Positions 41,883 through 44,364 of a DNA stretch of 44,364 bases are shown one piece after another (within the stretch, counting starts at the first letter, position 1; each line of letters begins with the position of its first letter). The notes beneath the pieces were generated by a model that worked only from the letters and a program-made list of their open reading frames with translations, was not told the origin of the DNA and did not search any database. This DNA is from Mycobacterium sp. 852002-10029_SCH5224772. Its GTDB lineage: Bacteria > Actinomycetota > Actinomycetes > Mycobacteriales > Mycobacteriaceae. The position numbers were made by a program, and so were the translations under genes. Location: positions 1-44,364 of the forward strand of contig NZ_LZHT01000007.1 of assembly GCF_001667315.1 (NCBI RefSeq), read 5' to 3'.

Positions 41883-41913
41883 TATATGCGCTTCTACGCA
41901 TAGATTTCCGGGC
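41883..41913 (+). promoter_or_regulatory. Inverted-repeat operator over a leaderless promoter of the CDF exporter
   Basis: TATATGCG (41883-41890), a 6-nt spacer, then CGCATAGA (41897-41904): the central TATGCG and CGCATA arms are perfect. TAGATT (41901-41906) is a -10 inside the right arm, and ATG 41914 follows 7 nt later with no ribosome binding site. An ArsR/SmtB-type metal sensor is a plausible binder, since such factors use AT-rich dyads overlapping promoters. This is inference. Confidence 0.6.
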
Positions 41914-42810
41914 ATGGGCGCCGGCCACAACCACACCCCCGCCGAGACGGACTCTGCTCGGCTGATCCCGCGCATGATCATGGCCGCGGCGATTCTGGCG
42001 ACCTTCTTCGTGGTGGAACTGGCGACCTCGTTGCTGATCAACTCGATCGCGCTGCTGGCCGACGCGGGCCACATGCTGACCGACGTCGTCGCGGTGTTCA
42101 TGGGGCTGGGCGCCGTCACGCTGGCCCGCCGCGGCAGCTCGTCGCCGGCTCGCACGTACGGCTGGCATCGCGCCGAGGTGTTCACCGCCGTCGCCAATGC
42201 GGGGCTGCTGATCGGGGTTGCGGCGTTCATCCTCTACGAGGCCGTCCAGCGGCTGAGCGAGGCTCCCGCCGTCCCCGGCGTGCCGATGATCGTGGTCGCG
42301 CTGGCCGGGCTGGCCGCCAACTTCGCCGTCGCGCTGCTGCTGCGGTCCCACTCCTCGGGGAGCCTGGCGGTCAAGGGCGCCTACATGGAGGTCGTCGCCG
42401 ACACCGTGGGCAGCCTGGGCGTGCTGATCGCCGGTGTGGTCACCGTGACGACGCATTGGCCCTACGCCGACGTGGTGGTGGCCGTGCTGGTCGCCCTCTG
42501 GGTGCTACCCCGGGCGATCTCGCTGGCCCGCGACGCGCTGCGGATCCTTTCCGAATCGTCGCCGACCCACATCGACGTCGAGGAGCTGCGCCACGCCCTG
42601 GGCGCCGTCGACGGCGTGACCGGCGTGCACGACCTGCACGTGTGGACGCTGTCCCCCGGCAAAGACATGTGCACCGCGCACCTGATCAGCACCGGAGACC
42701 CCACCCAGATCCTGCGTGACGCGCAGGCGGTGTTAGCGGCCCGCGGGCTGGAACACGCCACCGTCCAGGTCGACTGCCCCGACGACACCGATTGTTCGGA
42801 AAGCTTTTAA
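41914..42810 (+). CDS. Cation diffusion facilitator (ZitB/ZitA-like) metal exporter
   Basis: A 298-residue CDF transporter with six predicted membrane helices and a cytosolic C-terminal domain (HDLHVWTLSPGKDMCTAHL). The N-terminus has a short His stretch (GHNHT). The metal site in helix 2 is LLADAGHMLTD (H53, D57). In helix 5, where zinc CDFs have HxxxD, this protein has MEVVAD (E159, D163). It probably exports Zn(II) or a related ion. It sits alone behind its own operator-like promoter, 40 bp after the M50 gene, and I do not recall it at this site in M. tuberculosis. Confidence 0.9.
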   Translation: MGAGHNHTPAETDSARLIPRMIMAAAILATFFVVELATSLLINSIALLADAGHMLTDVVAVFMGLGAVTLARRGSSSPARTYGWHRAEVFTAVANAGLLIGVAAFILYEAVQRLSEAPAVPGVPMIVVALAGLAANFAVALLLRSHSSGSLAVKGAYMEVVADTVGSLGVLIAGVVTVTTHWPYADVVVAVLVALWVLPRAISLARDALRILSESSPTHIDVEELRHALGAVDGVTGVHDLHVWTLSPGKDMCTAHLISTGDPTQILRDAQAVLAARGLEHATVQVDCPDDTDCSESF

Positions 42811-42814
42811 AGCG

Positions 42815-43228
42815 TTACAGCCCAAGCCCTTTGCGCGCCTCGGGGTCGCAATCGTCGAGCAGATCCAGACACCGGGCGTACTCGTCGGTTTCGCCGATCG
42901 TGTCGGCGGCGCGCGCCAGCGCCGCCACGCAACGCAGGAAGCCGCGATTGGGCTCGTGCGAATACGGGACCGGGCCGAAGCCCTTCCAGCCGTTCCGGCG
43001 CAGCTGGTCCAGGCCGCGGTGATAGCCGGTGCGGGCATACGCGTACGCGGTGATGGCCTGGTCGTCGGCCAGGGCCTGCTCGGCGAGTGCCGCCCAGGCC
43101 ACCGATGCCGTCGGATGCGCGGCGGCGACGATGCCGGGCTTCTCACCGGCAAGCAGTTCCGCCTCGGTATCGGGGTCTTCGGGCAGCAGGATCGGGTCGG
43201 GCCCGAGAAGATCCTTCATCGGCGTCAT
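42815..43228 (-). CDS. DUF3151 protein (Rv0360c type)
   Basis: A 137-residue soluble protein of DUF3151. KDLLGPDPILLPEDP opens it, and AYAYARTGYHRGLDQLRRNGWKGFGP(V) read in two blocks is the conserved core, followed by CLDLLDDCDPEARKGL. Function unknown. ATG 43228 is chosen over the frame extension to 43279, which reads through low-complexity residues. It is convergent with the CDF gene (4 bp gap) and divergent from the next gene. Confidence 0.9.
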   Translation of the reverse strand: MTPMKDLLGPDPILLPEDPDTEAELLAGEKPGIVAAAHPTASVAWAALAEQALADDQAITAYAYARTGYHRGLDQLRRNGWKGFGPVPYSHEPNRGFLRCVAALARAADTIGETDEYARCLDLLDDCDPEARKGLGL

Positions 43229-43351
43229 GGCTCTATTCTGCAGCTCGCCCGTTTTGCCCGCGGGACGCACCTCGGCCATCGCCCCGGGCCGGGGTCTGGG
43301 TCGCTAAGCTCTGCAACTACCCCACTCGACAGCGGGAGGACAGTTTTACTC

Positions 43352-44233
43352 ATGCCCAACCCATCCGAGCCCGACCGCGGCGGCACGCCGAACCGGCCCG
43401 GGTTCGACCCACGCGAGTCTCGCGGCGAACCGAGCGATGAGTGGGCGGGCGAATCCGGCCCAGAAACCAGGTTCGAAACCGGAGAGGACGCGACAGAGAG
43501 CGTCCCCCTGGTCCCCAACGACGCCGAGACCGAGACTGTGGTGATCAACAAACCCGATCCGCAGAGCGGTCCCCATGAAGTACCGGACCCACCGCAGCGG
43601 GAACGTCGCTTCACCGCCCCGGGCTTCGACGCCAAAGAAACCACGATCATCTCTACCACCCCCGAACCCGCCACCGAGGTCTTCGCGACGCCGGGGCCGG
43701 ACGGCACCACACAGTTCGGGGTTCCACCTAAAGCCGCTGTGCCGCAATCGATCCCACCTCGTCTGGGCGGGAAGCTGCGTACCTCCCGGCAATTCAACTG
43801 GGGTTGGATACTGGCGATCGTCGTGATCGTGCTGGCGCTGGCGGCGATCGCGATCCTGGGCACGGTGCTGCTCACCCGGGCCAAACACACCGGCGTTTCG
43901 CAGGAGGACCAGGTCCGGCACACCATCGGCGACTTCGACGTCGCGATTCAGCGGGGTGATCTGACCACGCTGCGCACCATCACCTGCGGCACCACCCGCG
44001 ACGGCTACGCGGATTACGACGCACGCGCCTGGGACGAAACGTACCGGCGGGTCTCGGCGGCCAAGCAGTATCCGGTGATCGCCAGCATCGACCAGGTCGT
44101 CGTCAACGGCCAGCACGCCGAGGCCAACGTCACCACGTTCATGGCGTACGACCCGCAGGTGCGCTCCACCCGCAGCCTGGACCTGCAGTACCGCGACGAC
44201 CAGTGGAAGATCTGCCAGTCCCCCAGCGGCTAG
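43352..44233 (+). CDS. Single-span membrane protein with extracytoplasmic DUF4878-like domain (Rv0361 type)
   Basis: A 293-residue protein. Residues 1-148 are acidic, Pro/Thr-rich and probably disordered in the cytosol, with two short similar motifs, RPGFDPRES (15-23) and APGFDAKET (89-97). One membrane helix (150-175) follows. The extracytoplasmic part has DQVRHTIGDFDVAIQRGDL and RTITCGTTRDGY, resembling DUF4878/lumazine-binding-like folds. The Thr-rich tail could be a kinase target. GGGAGGA upstream of ATG 43352 supports the start. Confidence 0.85.
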   Translation: MPNPSEPDRGGTPNRPGFDPRESRGEPSDEWAGESGPETRFETGEDATESVPLVPNDAETETVVINKPDPQSGPHEVPDPPQRERRFTAPGFDAKETTIISTTPEPATEVFATPGPDGTTQFGVPPKAAVPQSIPPRLGGKLRTSRQFNWGWILAIVVIVLALAAIAILGTVLLTRAKHTGVSQEDQVRHTIGDFDVAIQRGDLTTLRTITCGTTRDGYADYDARAWDETYRRVSAAKQYPVIASIDQVVVNGQHAEANVTTFMAYDPQVRSTRSLDLQYRDDQWKICQSPSG

Positions 44234-44364
44234 CTTGTGGCCGAGTGGGCGGCCGGCCGCACGTTCGGTAGCGCGCGCGCGGCCGCCGCACGTTCGGGGA
44301 TAGCGACGCGGACGGTTAGCCCGAGAGGGACTTTCCGGGCGCGGGGCGGGGGGGGGGCGCAGCG
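44234..44364. other. Terminal non-coding stretch with a short repeat and a G-run
   Basis: GCCGCACGTTCGG occurs twice within about 45 bp (near 44256 and 44288), separated by an alternating GC tract. A run of ten G lies at 44348-44357, 7 bases from the end. No gene is visible. Confidence 0.5.

Overview
The window is mycobacterial chromosome: GC-rich and gene-dense, with fgd1 (F420-dependent glucose-6-phosphate dehydrogenase), pknG beside glnH, lpqL, mutT3 and the long 'mycobacterial' FadE and methyltransferase families. Gene content and order resemble the M. tuberculosis Rv0389-Rv0418 and Rv0356c-Rv0361 neighbourhoods (gene order recalled, not searched). Extra genes between thiG and lpqL and beside lpqL suggest a slow-growing, M. 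avium-complex-like species. I cannot name the species. The sequence starts inside a possible repeat-family ORF and ends in a 10-G run, so it is probably one assembly contig. Region 1 (1-5045) is accessory: a possible HNH/13E12-type remnant, a SAM methyltransferase, a glycosyltransferase fused to a degenerate LytM domain, a DUF218-like protein, an NAD-dependent sugar epimerase, and the tail of an IS110-type transposase. It reads like a small envelope-glycan module bounded by mobile-DNA scars. Region 2 (5048-8840, minus strand) runs CD225 protein, DUF2752 membrane protein, LpqL (PA-M28 aminopeptidase lipoprotein), and an LpqL paralogue that has lost most of its metal and catalytic residues. Region 3 (9178-10310) holds two tandem-duplicated secreted four-cysteine proteins. 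Region 4 (10314-14557) is thiamine synthesis: thiO-thiS-thiG under a TPP riboswitch, with an SGNH hydrolase coupled to the end of thiG, and divergent thiE followed by convergent mutT3. A perfect palindrome containing both -10 elements separates the two directions. Region 5 (14711-19286) is the GlnX-GlnH-PknG amino-acid sensing operon. Region 6 (19436-24648, minus) holds fgd1-pta-ackA and a DUF559-like gene. Region 7 (24712-31800) holds a metallo-beta-lactamase-fold protein, a GNAT/methyltransferase/DUF3054 minus-strand operon, and a plus-strand SDR-fadE7-fadE-TetR-secreted protein operon. Region 8 (31801-32604) is a relatively AT-rich intergenic stretch that carries a previously unlisted 40-residue secreted Cys peptide gene with its own intrinsic terminator. 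Region 9 (32605-38945) holds ndhA, then minus-strand purA, a thioesterase, purT, a rhodanese and metZ. Compared with M. tuberculosis there is an inversion junction between purT and the thioesterase gene. Region 10 (39222-44233) holds a secreted histidine-phosphatase-fold protein, an Rv0358-like protein, an M50 protease, a CDF metal exporter with an inverted-repeat operator over a leaderless promoter, a DUF3151 protein and an Rv0361-like membrane protein.
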